Positions 17,443 to 27,130 of a stretch of 64,000 nucleotides of DNA are shown here, one piece after another. The notes beneath the pieces were generated by a model. It saw only the letters and a list, made by a program, of their open reading frames with translations. It did not search any database and was not told the DNA's origin. Positions within the stretch are counted from its first letter, which is position 1; the number at the start of each line of letters is the position of its first letter. Both the position numbers and the translations under genes were made by a program. The stretch covers positions 310,001 through 374,000 of the forward strand of contig CAVRGW010000002.1 of NCBI GenBank assembly GCA_963720885.1, in the 5' to 3' direction. The stretch comes from DATLLN01 sp963720885 (lineage in GTDB: Bacteria > Actinomycetota > Thermoleophilia > Gaiellales > JAICJC01).

Positions 17443-18169
17443 ATGGCCGACACGATCGCCCGCCAGGCGGTGTTCGCCCCGCTCCAGGTCGAGGGGGCAG
17501 TCGAGCGCATCGTCCGCCGGATCGGCGAGGCGGTGGGCTCGGGCGTGCTCGCCGAGGGCGAGCGGCTGCCGTCCGAGGCGGAGCTGGCGGCGATGCTCGA
17601 GGTCGCGCCGATGACGCTGCGCCAGGCGTTGGCCGTGCTCCGCGACGCCGGCGTGCTGGAGACCCGGCGGGGCCGCGGCGGCGGCTCGTTCGTGCGCCAG
17701 TGCATCGCTCGCCACCCCGGCGGCCGGCCGCGTCCCGGCGGCCAGCGAGCTGCGCGAGCTGACCGACTGGCGGCGCGCGGTGTCCGGCGAGGCGGCGGCG
17801 CTGGCGGCCGAGCGGGCGACTGGCGAGGCGCTCGCCCGGATCGCCGACACGGCGGCCGCTGCGGACTCCGCCGTCGACTCCTTCGCCGGCTACCGGCTGG
17901 CCGACAGCCGCTTCCACCTGGCGATCGCCGAGGCGGCGGGCAGCAGCCGCCTGGTCACCGCCGAGACGGCCATCCAGGCCGAGCTGGGCGAGATCCTGGC
18001 CGTGGTGCCCGGCCCCGAGACAGCGCTCCGCGCGTCCAGCGAGGGCCACGCGCCGCTGCTGGCGGCCGTCGCCGCCGGCGACCCGGCGGCAGCGCGGGCC
18101 GCGGTCGAGCGCCACGTCGAGGCAACGCACGACTGGGTCGTCGGCCTCCGCCTGGGCCGACTGCGGTAG
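17443..18169 (+). CDS. GntR family regulator (FCD type), interrupted by a frameshift near 17704
   Basis: ATG 17443 opens a winged-helix GntR domain: VEGAVERIVRRIGEAVGSG, then EGERLPSEAELAAMLEVAP, then ALAVLRDAGVLETRRGRGGG. The frame shifts by one base near 17704. The second part (SLATPAAGRVPAASELRELT onward) is an FCD-type helical effector domain with LADSRFHLAIAEAAGSSRL and a late HAPLLAAVAAGD. Deleting one base restores about 241 residues, a normal length. It is divergent from the PhyH/GS/M20 genes and probably regulates them. FCD domains bind carboxylates or amino acids, often through a metal held by Asp and His residues. Confidence 0.78.
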
Positions 18170-18175
18170 GTCGAT

Positions 18176-20914
18176 CTAGGCTTCAGTTCGCAGCGCGACC
18201 AGCTCGCTCAGCTCCTGGTCGGACAGCTCCGACAGCGCCGACTCCACACCGCGGTCGACGATCTGCTCGGCGAGCCCGCGCTTGGCGTCGATCAGCTGGT
18301 CGATGCGCTCCTCGATCGTCCCAGCGCAGATCATCCGGTGCACCTGGACGACCCGCGTCTGGCCGATTCGGTGCGCGCGGTCGGACGCCTGGTCCTCGAC
18401 CGCCGGGTTCCACCAGCGATCGAAGTGGAAGACGTGGTTCGCCCGCGTCAGGTTGAGGCCGAGGCCGCCGGCGCGTAGCGACAGCACCAGCACCCGCGGC
18501 GTGCGGTCGTCCAGCTGGAATCGGTCGACCACCTTCTCGCGCTCCGGAATCGGCGTCGACCCGTCCAGCAGCAGCCGCTCGATGCCCAGCGTGCGGTTCA
18601 GGTGGTCGGCCAGCAGCCGGCCCATCACGGCGTACTGCGTGAACACAAGAGAGCTGTCGCCTTCGTCCACCGCCTCGGCCAGCATCTCGTCCAGCCGGTC
18701 GAGCTTGCCGGAGCGGCCCGACAGCGGGCCCGGACGGCCGAGCGCGTGCACCGGGTGGTTGCACACCTGCTTGAGGCGCGTCAGCAGCGCCAGCACGTGC
18801 CCGCGGCGCTCGATCCCGGACGATCCGCGGACGTCGTTCAGCATGGCGTCGATCGTGGCCTGGTAGAGCGCGGCCTGCTCGACCGTCAGTGTGCAGTACT
18901 CGTTCGACTCCTGCCGCGGCGGCAGGTCGGGCAGGATGTCCGGATCGGTCTTGCGGCGGCGCAGGATGAACGGCTGGGTGACCCGGCGCAGCCGCTCGGC
19001 GGCCAGCTCGTCGCCGCGCCGCTCGATGGGCGTCGCGTACACCCGGCGGAACGACGTGCGCGTGTCCAGCAGGCCGGGGTTGAGGAAGTGGATGATCGAC
19101 CAAAGCTCGTCCAGCCGGTTCTCGATGGGCGTGCCGGTGAGGGCGATCCGGTGCCGCGCCCGCAGCGCCCGCGCCGACTGCGCACCTCGGGTCAGCGGGT
19201 TCTTCACCTGCTGAGCCTCGTCCAGCACCACCGTGCGCCACTCGGCCTCGCCCAGCAGGCGGCGGTCGCGGGGCAGCAGGGAGTAGGAGGTGAGCACAAC
19301 GTCGTAGCCGTCGAGCTGCTCGATGTTGCGCGTGCGGTCGGGCCCGTGATGGATGACGACCGACAGGTCGGGCGCGAACCGGTGGAGCTCGCGGCTCCAG
19401 TTCCCGAGCACGGACGCCGGGCAGACGATCAGCGCCGGCCCCTCCGCCCCATCGCTCCTGTCCAGCAGGTAGGCGATCAGCTGGACGGTCTTGCCGAGGC
19501 CCATGTCGTCGGCCAGCAGCGCGCCCAGGCCCAGCTCGCGCATGCGCACCAGCCAGCCCAGCCCGACGCGCTGGTAGGGGCGGAGCACACCGTGGAACCC
19601 TTCCCTGGGGTCGTGCCCCTCGCGCATCGCCTCGTCCCGCACCTCGGCGGCCAGCCGCTCCAGCTCGGTGTCGGCCTCCTCGTCCACCTGCACCGCGAAC
19701 CCGCGCACCTCGGCGGCGCCCGAGAGCGTCGCGCCGAGCGCCGTCAGCGCGGGGATGCTCGAGCCGTGCAGGGCGAGCTGCGCGAGCTGGCGTGCGCGGC
19801 GCAGCGCCGTCGAGCCGAGCACCTTCCACTCGCCTCCGATCCGCACCAGCGGCTCGGTGGCGGCGGCCAGCGCGCGGAACTCGTCGGGCGAGATCGGGGT
19901 GCCGCCAAGCGCCGCCGACAGGTCGTAGCGGACGACGCCGTCGAGCGACAGTGGCCCCCGCTCGAACGTCATCATCGCCGGGTCGAGCTCGAGGTCGGAC
20001 TCCTCGGTCAGCGCCGGCGGCAGCGTGACCGTTGCGCCGGAGTAGGACAGCGCGGCCGCGGCGCTGCGCAGCGTCGCCACCTCGTCCAGCGTCAGCAGCA
20101 CCAATCCGGAGCGCACGCGGGAGAGCGGCGGGAAGACGTGCGCGGCGCGGGGCAGTGCGGGCAGATCGGCCGGCCGGACGTGCAGCGGCCACAGCGCGTC
20201 GGGATCCGGCGGCAGCTCGAGCTCCAGCTCCAGCTGCGCGAGCCCGTCGCGCAGGGTCACCGCCGGCGCGACGGTGCCCAGGTCGGGCGCGACCACGCGC
20301 AGCGCGGGCTCGAGCACCGTCAGGTCGATCGAGTCGGGGTGGCTCTCGGCGGCGCTCAGCACCTTCGGCTCTCGGACGGCGGTGGCCAGTGCCCGCAGCG
20401 CGGCGCCGACGAACTCGTCCAGCGCGGTCTGTGCGGTCAGCGGCTCCGGCTCATCGAGGGTCTCCAGCAGCGCGGCGTGAGCCAGCGGCGGGAAGGCCGC
20501 CGAGAAGCGCGCCAGGTCAGGCGGCTCGCTGCCGTTGTTGGCGACACGCTCCACCAGCCGCGCCGCCAGCCGCCACGCCCGCACCGAGCCGCTCTCGTCG
20601 CCGCCGTTCTGTCCCAGCAGGTAGGCGAGCGCCGGGAGCATCGGCAAACAACGCGTCTCGACCTCACGCGCCGACTCTCCGACGCCGATCCGCAGCGGCA
20701 GCCGGCGCAGCGTGTGCGGCAGCCCGGCACCATCCAGCAGGTCCGCCCAGCCACCCGGCGTCAGCGGGCTGACGGAGTAGAACCCCATCAGCGGCTCCTC
20801 GGCTCCCCGAGGCACGAAGGTCAGCTCGAGCGGGGCCCGCCGGGAGGTGGATGTCGACGGAAGGGACAAACACTGAAACCTAGCGGAGGATCGTCCATTT
20901 CCCGCCCGGTTCAT
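18176..20914 (-). CDS. SNF2/Rad54-family helicase (HepA-like)
   Basis: The C-terminal half is a complete SNF2 motor: DDMGLGKTVQ (Walker A), LDEAQQVKNP (motif II), ALTGTPIENRLDELW (III), and the C-terminal lobe with SLRAGGLGLNLTRANHVFHF and SDRAHRIGQTRVVQVHRM (VI). The first 430 or so residues resemble the SNF2-helicase-associated region of bacterial HepA-type proteins. The family remodels protein-DNA complexes or helps recycle polymerase; no specific role is apparent here. The start is uncertain: ATG 20914 gives 912 residues, but the first 40 look non-conserved and ATG 20788 (MGFYSVSPLTP) may be the true start. Confidence 0.87.
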   Translation of the reverse strand: MNRAGNGRSSARFQCLSLPSTSTSRRAPLELTFVPRGAEEPLMGFYSVSPLTPGGWADLLDGAGLPHTLRRLPLRIGVGESAREVETRCLPMLPALAYLLGQNGGDESGSVRAWRLAARLVERVANNGSEPPDLARFSAAFPPLAHAALLETLDEPEPLTAQTALDEFVGAALRALATAVREPKVLSAAESHPDSIDLTVLEPALRVVAPDLGTVAPAVTLRDGLAQLELELELPPDPDALWPLHVRPADLPALPRAAHVFPPLSRVRSGLVLLTLDEVATLRSAAAALSYSGATVTLPPALTEESDLELDPAMMTFERGPLSLDGVVRYDLSAALGGTPISPDEFRALAAATEPLVRIGGEWKVLGSTALRRARQLAQLALHGSSIPALTALGATLSGAAEVRGFAVQVDEEADTELERLAAEVRDEAMREGHDPREGFHGVLRPYQRVGLGWLVRMRELGLGALLADDMGLGKTVQLIAYLLDRSDGAEGPALIVCPASVLGNWSRELHRFAPDLSVVIHHGPDRTRNIEQLDGYDVVLTSYSLLPRDRRLLGEAEWRTVVLDEAQQVKNPLTRGAQSARALRARHRIALTGTPIENRLDELWSIIHFLNPGLLDTRTSFRRVYATPIERRGDELAAERLRRVTQPFILRRRKTDPDILPDLPPRQESNEYCTLTVEQAALYQATIDAMLNDVRGSSGIERRGHVLALLTRLKQVCNHPVHALGRPGPLSGRSGKLDRLDEMLAEAVDEGDSSLVFTQYAVMGRLLADHLNRTLGIERLLLDGSTPIPEREKVVDRFQLDDRTPRVLVLSLRAGGLGLNLTRANHVFHFDRWWNPAVEDQASDRAHRIGQTRVVQVHRMICAGTIEERIDQLIDAKRGLAEQIVDRGVESALSELSDQELSELVALRTEA

Positions 20915-20935
20915 CCCGTGCTAGGTTGCCGCCCG

Positions 20936-21382
20936 GTGCAGGTGCGGGTGGACATCAACGGCGAGCGCCACGAGCGCGACGTCCCCGGTGAGTTGACGCT
21001 TGCCTCCCTGCTGCGCGACGACCTCGGGCTGACCGGCACGAAGGTCGCGTGCAGCGAGGGCACGTGCGGCAGCTGCACGGTGCTGGTCGACGGCCACGCT
21101 GTGTTGTCGTGCTTGACGCTGGTGGCCGCGATCGACGGCGCCGAGGTGCGCACGGTCGAGTCCGACGGCGAGCTGCTGACCCGGCTGCGGCAGGCGTTCA
21201 CGGCCAACGACGGCTTCCAGTGCGGCTTCTGCACGCCGGGCCAGCTGATGTCCGCGCTGGCCCTGCTGGAGACGACGCCGTCGCCCTCGCGCGAGCAGAT
21301 CGTCGACGCGATGAGCGGCAACCTGTGCCGCTGCGGTGCGTACGAAGGCATCATCGACGCCGTCACCGAGGCGACCGGGTGA
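20936..21382 (+). CDS. Molybdenum hydroxylase [2Fe-2S] small subunit
   Basis: This protein of about 148 residues is the iron-sulfur subunit of a xanthine-dehydrogenase-type enzyme. The plant-ferredoxin cluster cysteines are in VACSEGTCGSCTVLVDG with a later C in LSCLTL. The second cluster is in CGFCTPGQ and GNLCRCGAYEGI. Several GTG starts are possible (20936, 20942, 20948), each giving the same core. It transfers electrons from the molybdopterin site to FAD. The three subunit genes follow with GTGA overlaps in the order small-large-medium. Confidence 0.93.
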   Translation: MQVRVDINGERHERDVPGELTLASLLRDDLGLTGTKVACSEGTCGSCTVLVDGHAVLSCLTLVAAIDGAEVRTVESDGELLTRLRQAFTANDGFQCGFCTPGQLMSALALLETTPSPSREQIVDAMSGNLCRCGAYEGIIDAVTEATG

Positions 21383-23623
21383 GCCCGCGGCTGATCAAGA
21401 CCGAGGCTGTCGTCGAGGGCCGCGTCGAGGAGCGGTGGACGCTCGTCGAGGACGACGCGACCCCGGAGTACGACGACGCGAACCCGCCCACCGTGATCGG
21501 CACGCCGACCCCGCGCGTGACGGCCAGGACTCGGCTCGACGGCAGCGCCCGCTACACGTCGGACATCAAGCTCCCGGCGCAGCTCGAGGCCGCCGTCCTG
21601 CGCAGCCCGCACGCCAACGCGAAGCTGACGGCGATCGACGTCGAGGCCGCACGCGCCGTGCCCGGCGTCCGCTGCGTCGTCACCGCGGACGACGACCTTC
21701 CGGGCTACGGCGGAAGCGCGCTGTTGACCGCGGAGCCCGGGTACGCCGGCGCCGCCGTGGCCGCGGTCGCCGCCGAGAGCGCCGAGGCGGCCGAGGCCGC
21801 GCTGGCAGCGCTGGCGCCGCAGTGGGAGGAGCTCGGCTTCATCATCGATATGGATGTCGCCGCCGACGCCCAGCACTTCATCGAGGATCCGACCGAGTAC
21901 GAGCGCGGCGACGTCGACGCAGCCCTGGAGGGCGCAGCGCACGTCGTCGAGGCCGAGTACCGGGTGCCGGCCCAGCTGCACAACAGCATGGAGCCCCACT
22001 GCGCCGTCGCCGAGTGGCGCGGCGAGGACCTGACGGTGTGGAGCTCGACCCAGGCGATCTACGAGGGCCGCGCGGAGCTGGCCCGGGCGTTCGGCATCCC
22101 GGCCGAGCGGGTGCGCGTGATCTGCGAGTTCATGGGCGGCGGGTTCGGGTCGAAGTTCGGCGTCGGGCCCGAGGGTGTCCTGGCAGCGGCGCTCGCCAAG
22201 CGCAGCCGGCATCCTGTCCGGCTGGTCTACTCCCGGCGCGAGGAGAATCTGACCGCCGGTTACCGGTCCGAGGCCCGCGGCGAGCTGCGGCTGGGCGCCG
22301 ACGCGGACGGGACGCTCCGCGGCATCGAGGCGTCGGTCGTCATGGGTCTGGGCAGCGACGGCTGGACGTACCCGATCCTGGAGCCGATGAAGGCTGTCTA
22401 CAAATGTGAGAACGTCCGTGGGTTCGTGCTCCCAGTCGCCCAGAACCTGGGGCCGACCGCCGCCTTCCGCGCGCCCGGTGTCATGGAGGGCACCTTCATG
22501 CTCGAGATCGCGCTGGACGAGCTCGCGGAGGCACGTGGGCATGGATCCGCTGGAGCTTCGCCGCATCAACTACGTCGAGGGCGATCAGCAGGCCGGCAGG
22601 CCATACAGCTCAAAGAACCTGCTGGATTGCTACGACCGGGCGGCCGAGCTGGCCGGCTGGTCCGACCGCGACGGCCTCCGCTCGGAGGATCGCGTACGCC
22701 GCGGCATGGGGATGGCGACGCAGATCTGGTGGGGCGGTGGCGGCCCGCCGGCGTACGCCGAGGTGCGGGTCGGTCGCGATGCCCGTCCCATGCTCGAGAT
22801 CGGCATGCAGGATCTGGGCACCGGCGTCACCACCGCCTGCGCGATGATCACCGCGGAGCGGCTCGGCGTCAGCCCGCAGGAGGTGCTCGTGCTGGCCGGC
22901 GACACGACCCGGGCCGGGCACGGGCCGGCGTCAGGCGGATCGATGACGCTCGCCTCCGTCGCGCCCGCCGTCCGCGCGGCCGCCCACGACAGCCGAGCGC
23001 AGCTGCTCGACTTGGCCGCCGACATGTTCGAGATCGCCGCCTCCGACCTGACGCTCGAGGAGGGCGAGATCCGCTCGGTCGACGGCACGCTGCGGCGGCC
23101 GATCACCGACCTCACCGGCAAGCTGGGCAACGCCTGGGTGACGGGGCGCGGCTCTCGGTCCCCCAACCCCGACGGCATGAGCGTCAACACCTTCGGCTGC
23201 CAGATCGCGCAGGTCGCGGTCGACACGCACACGGGCGTCGCCCGGGTCGAGCGGATCGTCGCCGTGCACGACATCGGCCGGGTCGTCAACCCGATGGGCG
23301 CCCGCAGCCAGGCGATGGGCGGGATCCTTCAGGGCATCGGCTACGCGCTGATGGAGGAGCGGGTGGTCGATCCGACCACCGGTACCGTCGTCAACGCGGG
23401 CTTCGAGGACTACAAGCTGCCGACGATCGCCGACCTGCCGGAGGTCGTGTGCGAGTTCGTCGACCGGCCCGACCCCAACCTGGCGCTCGGCATCAAGGGC
23501 CTCGGCGAGCCGCCGATCATCCCCACCGCCGGCGCGATCGGCAACGCGCTCGCCCACGCGCTGGGCGTGCGGCTGCGCGAGGCGCCGTTCACGCCGCGGC
23601 GGATCCTGGAGGCGCTGTCGTGA
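21379..23623 (+). CDS. Molybdenum hydroxylase large (molybdopterin) subunit, frameshift near 22534
   Basis: GTG 21379 overlaps the small-subunit stop. The first frame gives the aldehyde oxidase/xanthine dehydrogenase domains with VIGTPTPRVTARTRLDGSAR, the cofactor motif EFMGGGFGSKFG and TAAFRAPGVMEG. The frame moves by one base near 22534, between LDELAEAR and GMDPLELRRINY. The second part carries the remaining molybdopterin domain, ending with GIKGLGEPPIIP, whose Glu is the expected catalytic base. The restored length is about 748 residues. The CO dehydrogenase selenocysteine-type loop (VAYRCSFR) is absent, so the substrate is more likely an aldehyde or N-heterocycle than CO. Confidence 0.88.
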
Positions 23624-24489
23624 GGTCGTTCGCCTACACCCGCCCGGGCACGGCTGACGAGGCGGCGGAGCTCCTGGCCGGCGATGCGCGGGCGATGGGC
23701 GGGGGCACCGACCTGCTCTCGCAGCTCGACCGCGGCATCCGCCCGACGGCGACCGTCGTCGACCTCCGTGGGCTGGACATGAGCGGCATCGGGGCCGAGG
23801 GCGAGGGCCTGCGGATCGGCGCGACCACCACCGTGTCCGCGGTCGCGGCCGACGCCGGCGTCGCCGAGCGGTACGCGGCGTTGTCCGCGGCGGCGCGCGC
23901 GGTCGCATCGCCCCAGCTGCGGCAGATGGGCACCGTCGGCGGCAACCTCTGCCAGCAGCCGCGGTGCTGGTACTTCCGGCATCCCGACCTGACCTGCTGG
24001 CTGCGCGGCGGCGACACCTGCTACGCACAGATCGGCGACCACCGAAAGCACGGGCTGGAGGAGGGCGACTGCATCTCGGTCGCCCCATCCGACCTGGCGG
24101 CGGCGCTGCTCGCACTGGACGCCCAGGTGACCACGAACCGCCGCGAGGCATTCCCGCTGGCGGAGCTCTACCGGCGGCCGACCGACGACCGGCGGGTGAC
24201 CGTCGACGTCGAGCCGGGCGAGTTCCTGACCGCCGTCACGCTGCCGGCGCCGCCGGACGCCAGCGCCTACGCCCGGGCCGGCGAGCGCGCCGCCTGGAGC
24301 TTCGCCCTGACCGGCGTCGCCGCCGCGCGGTTCGGATCGGAGATCCGGCTGGCGGCGATCGGCATCAGCAACACGCCGCGGCTGCTCGACCCGGCGGATC
24401 CGCTGGACGGCCTGCCGGGCCACGAGATGTCGCGCTGGAAGCGGCGGCTGCTCGAGAGCCTGGTCGAGGACGCAGTCGCCGCGCTCTGA
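23620..24489 (+). CDS. Molybdenum hydroxylase FAD subunit with a probable [4Fe-4S] loop
   Basis: The 289-residue protein is the FAD-binding medium subunit: AMGGGTDLLSQLDRGIRP near residue 24 and SPQLRQMGTVGGNL near residue 98 bind FAD. Between residues 107 and 150 there are five cysteines (NLC, PRCWYF, LTCW, DTCY, GDC). This resembles the [4Fe-4S]-binding insertion of E. coli PaoB and of 4-hydroxybenzoyl-CoA reductase, and ordinary CoxM-type subunits lack it. GTG 23620 overlaps the large-subunit stop. It suggests a four-cluster electron chain in a PaoABC-like aldehyde oxidoreductase. Confidence 0.9.
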   Translation: MRSFAYTRPGTADEAAELLAGDARAMGGGTDLLSQLDRGIRPTATVVDLRGLDMSGIGAEGEGLRIGATTTVSAVAADAGVAERYAALSAAARAVASPQLRQMGTVGGNLCQQPRCWYFRHPDLTCWLRGGDTCYAQIGDHRKHGLEEGDCISVAPSDLAAALLALDAQVTTNRREAFPLAELYRRPTDDRRVTVDVEPGEFLTAVTLPAPPDASAYARAGERAAWSFALTGVAAARFGSEIRLAAIGISNTPRLLDPADPLDGLPGHEMSRWKRRLLESLVEDAVAAL

Positions 24490-24490
24490 G

Positions 24491-24964
24491 ATGCCGCTTC
24501 GCATCGAGCCGATGACGCCCGAGCGGGCGAAGCTGGTCGTCACCTGGCGTCATCCGCCGCCGTACGACACCTACGACGTGATGCTCGAGGAAGGCGAGAA
24601 CCTGCTGAACCCCGCCTACCGCTACCACGCGGTGGTGGAGGATGGCGAGCTGATCGGCTACTGCTGCTTCGGTGATGACGCGCAGGTGCGCGGCGGGACG
24701 TACCGAGAAGGCGAGCTGGAGGTGGGCTGGGGCATGCGCCCCGACCTGATGGGCCAGGGCCGCGGCCGCGAGTTCGCGGCGGCCATCCTCGAGTACGCCG
24801 AGCGCACGTACCGGCCGAAGGCGCTGGGGCTGACGATCGCCGAGTTCAACGGCCGCTCGCAGGCGGTGGCCGAACGCCACGGGTTCACGCCCGACGGGCC
24901 GCGCTTCGCCGGGCCGGACGGGATGGTCTTCCGGCGCTACGTGCGGCCGGTCACGGTGACCTGA
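24491..24964 (+). CDS. GNAT family N-acetyltransferase
   Basis: The 157-residue protein begins one base after the previous stop. It has GNAT features: MTPERAKLVVTWRHPPPYDT, then GELEVGWGMRPDLMGQGRGREFAAAILEYA, which contains the acetyl-CoA loop (Q/R-x-x-G-x-G/A type GQGRGR). A final aromatic strand follows. It could be an operon passenger of the hydroxylase genes. Its 3' end overlaps that of the convergent phosphoesterase by 14 bases. The acceptor is unknown. Confidence 0.85.
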   Translation: MPLRIEPMTPERAKLVVTWRHPPPYDTYDVMLEEGENLLNPAYRYHAVVEDGELIGYCCFGDDAQVRGGTYREGELEVGWGMRPDLMGQGRGREFAAAILEYAERTYRPKALGLTIAEFNGRSQAVAERHGFTPDGPRFAGPDGMVFRRYVRPVTVT

Positions 24965-25436
24965 GCGTCGCGTCGAACGCGCCGTCCGCGACGACCAGCC
25001 GCGCGACGGTCGGCTCGGGCGCGCGGCGCTTCCAGGTCGGGCTGCCGGGGTTGAGCAGCGCCACCTCCTGACCGCGCTCGAACAGCGGCTGGTGCGAGTG
25101 GCCGAAGACCACCAGGTCGGCCTCCGGGAACCGCCGGTGCATCCGCGCCTCGCGACCCTTCGTCAGCCCCGAGTCGTGAACCATCGCGATCCGCACGCCG
25201 GCCAGCTCCAGCTCGAGCTGCTCCGGCGCGCCCCAGGCCGCCACGTCCCAGCCGTCGCAGTTGCCCGTCACCGCCCGCAGGGGTGCGTACGCGCCGAGCT
25301 CGGCCAGCACGTCGGGCGAGGTGGCGTCGCCCGTGTGCAGGATCTGCTCGGCCCACTCAAGGTGCTGGACGATCCACTCCGGCAACGTCGGTGCGAAGTC
25401 GGGGACATGGGTGTCCCCGATCGCGAGGACGTTCAC
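24951..25436 (-). CDS. Metallophosphoesterase (YfcE/MJ0936 family)
   Basis: The 161-residue protein carries the phosphodiesterase metal motifs GDTHVPD (GDxH), LHTGDATSPD (GDxxD-like), VTGNCDGWD (GNCD), MVHDSG and FGHSHQPL (GHSH). These are in the order and spacing of small YfcE-type phosphoesterases. GTG 25436 overlaps the ilvD stop, so it is the last gene of an ilvD-led transcript. Relatives hydrolyse model phosphodiesters; the natural substrate is not known. Confidence 0.9.
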   Translation of the reverse strand: MNVLAIGDTHVPDFAPTLPEWIVQHLEWAEQILHTGDATSPDVLAELGAYAPLRAVTGNCDGWDVAAWGAPEQLELELAGVRIAMVHDSGLTKGREARMHRRFPEADLVVFGHSHQPLFERGQEVALLNPGSPTWKRRAPEPTVARLVVADGAFDATLRSP

Positions 25437-27130
25437 CGCGGCAGCGTGACGGCGCCCTCGCTGGCCGACGTCACCTGCGCGGCGTACTTCGCCAACACCC
25501 CGCGCGTGTACCGCGGCGGCGGCGCCGTCCACCCCTGGAGGCGGGCGTGGATCTCGTCGTCGGAGAGCTGGACGCGCAGCTCGCGCGCCTCGATGTCGAA
25601 CTCGATCACGTCGCCGTCCTGGACGATTGCGATCGGGCCGCCGTGCGCCGCCTCCGGGGTGACGTGCCCGGCCATCAGCCCATGCGTGGCACCCGAGAAC
25701 CGCCCGTCGGTGAGCAGCGCGACGTCCTCGCCCAACCCCTCGCCGACGATCGCCGCGGTGACATGCAGCATCTCGCGCATGCCCGGGCCGCCCGCCGGGC
25801 CCTCGTAGCGGATGACGATCACGTCTCCGGCCTTGAGCGTGCGCGCCTTGACAGCCGCGAAGCACTCCTCCTCGGAGTCGAACACGCGCGCCGGCCCGCT
25901 GTGGAACAGCCGCTCGTGCCCGGCCAGCTTGACGACGCAGCCGTCCGGCGACAGGTTGCCGCGGAGGATCGCCAGGCCGCCGGTCGCCTTCAGCGGCTCG
26001 TCGATCGAGACCACCACCGGCTGCTGCGGCGTCTCCACCGCCTGGTCGGCGATCTCGCCCAGCGTCCGGCCGTCCACGTTCGGCGCGCCGACGTGCACGA
26101 GGTCGCGGCGGGCCAGCTCGCGGGCGACCAGCGCAACGCCGCCCGCGTCGAACATGTCCACGGCGACGAAGCGTCCGCCCGGCTTGAGGTCGGCGACGAT
26201 CGGCGTTCGCCCGGCGATCGAGTCGAAGTCGTCGATCGAGAACGGGATGTCCAGCTCACGCGCGATCGCCAGCAGGTGGAGCACGCCGTTGGTCGAGCCG
26301 CCGCTCGCTGCGATCGCGGCCGCGGCGTTCTCCAGCGCCTCGCGCGTGATGATCTGGGAGGGCCGCACGTCGTCGCGCACGAGCCGCATCACCATCCGCC
26401 CGCTCTCCTCGGCGGCGTCGCCCTTGCCCCGGTTCATCGCCGGGATCCCATTCATCCCGGCCGGGCTGATGCCCAGGAAGTCGAGGGCCATCGACATCGT
26501 GTTGGCGGTGTACTGGCCGCCGCACGCCCCCGCCGCGGGGCACGCAGCGGATTCGACCTCGTGGAGCTCCTCGGCGTCGATCTTGTCCGCGGCGTACGCG
26601 CCGACCGCCTCGAACACGTCCTGGATCGTGATGTCGCGGCCGCGGAAGGTGCCCGGGGCGATCGTCCCGTTGTAGAGCACCAGGCCGGGCAGGTCGAGCC
26701 GGGCCAGCGCCATGGCGGCAGCCGGGATCGTCTTGTCGCAGCCGACCAGGCAGACCAGTCCGTCGAACAGGTGCCCGCGGGCGACCAGCTCGATCGAGTC
26801 GGTGATCACCTCTCGGCTGACCAGTGACGCGCGCATGCCCTCGGTGCCCATCGAGACACCATCGGACACGGACACCGTGTTGAACTCCATCGGCGTGCCG
26901 CCGGCGGCGCGGATGCCGGCCTTGACCCGCTGCGCCAGCTCGCGCTGGTTGTAGTTGCAGGGCATGGTCTCGATCCACGTCGTGGCGACGCCGACGATCG
27001 GCCGCGCCAGATCGTCGTCGGTGAAGCCGATCGCCTTGAGCATCGCCCGCGCGGGCGCCCGGTCGGGGCCGTCGGTGAGCGCTGCGCTGTGTCGCTTGGC
27101 CGGATCGCTCGGCCGGTCGTACGGGTTCAC
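25433..27130 (-). CDS. ilvD: Dihydroxy-acid dehydratase
   Basis: The protein of about 565 residues catalyses the dehydration of 2,3-dihydroxy-isovalerate and its isoleucine-branch analogue in branched-chain amino acid synthesis. Conserved cysteine motifs are METMPCNYNQ-like (IETMPCNYNQREL), VGCDKTIPAAAMALAR and AACPAAGACGGQYTANTM. SGGSTNGVLHLLA and TDGRFSGATHG follow. The GTG start at 27130 overlaps the stop of a 74-residue gene. Together with leuCD at 7.6-9.6 kb it indicates branched-chain amino acid prototrophy. Confidence 0.95.
   Translation of the reverse strand: MNPYDRPSDPAKRHSAALTDGPDRAPARAMLKAIGFTDDDLARPIVGVATTWIETMPCNYNQRELAQRVKAGIRAAGGTPMEFNTVSVSDGVSMGTEGMRASLVSREVITDSIELVARGHLFDGLVCLVGCDKTIPAAAMALARLDLPGLVLYNGTIAPGTFRGRDITIQDVFEAVGAYAADKIDAEELHEVESAACPAAGACGGQYTANTMSMALDFLGISPAGMNGIPAMNRGKGDAAEESGRMVMRLVRDDVRPSQIITREALENAAAAIAASGGSTNGVLHLLAIARELDIPFSIDDFDSIAGRTPIVADLKPGGRFVAVDMFDAGGVALVARELARRDLVHVGAPNVDGRTLGEIADQAVETPQQPVVVSIDEPLKATGGLAILRGNLSPDGCVVKLAGHERLFHSGPARVFDSEEECFAAVKARTLKAGDVIVIRYEGPAGGPGMREMLHVTAAIVGEGLGEDVALLTDGRFSGATHGLMAGHVTPEAAHGGPIAIVQDGDVIEFDIEARELRVQLSDDEIHARLQGWTAPPPRYTRGVLAKYAAQVTSASEGAVTLPR

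Noticed and set aside
18602..21382. Very long open frame (926 codons) on the plus strand
   Set aside because: It is the antisense of the SNF2 helicase gene over most of its length. Its product is Arg/Gly/Gln-rich with no domain, and only the last 149 codons are real (the [2Fe-2S] subunit). High GC creates such shadow frames.
20936..24489. Aerobic CO dehydrogenase (coxSLM)
   Set aside because: Subunit order and size fit the superfamily, but the large subunit has AFRAPG and no VAYRCSFR loop, and the FAD subunit has extra cysteines. It is another molybdenum hydroxylase.
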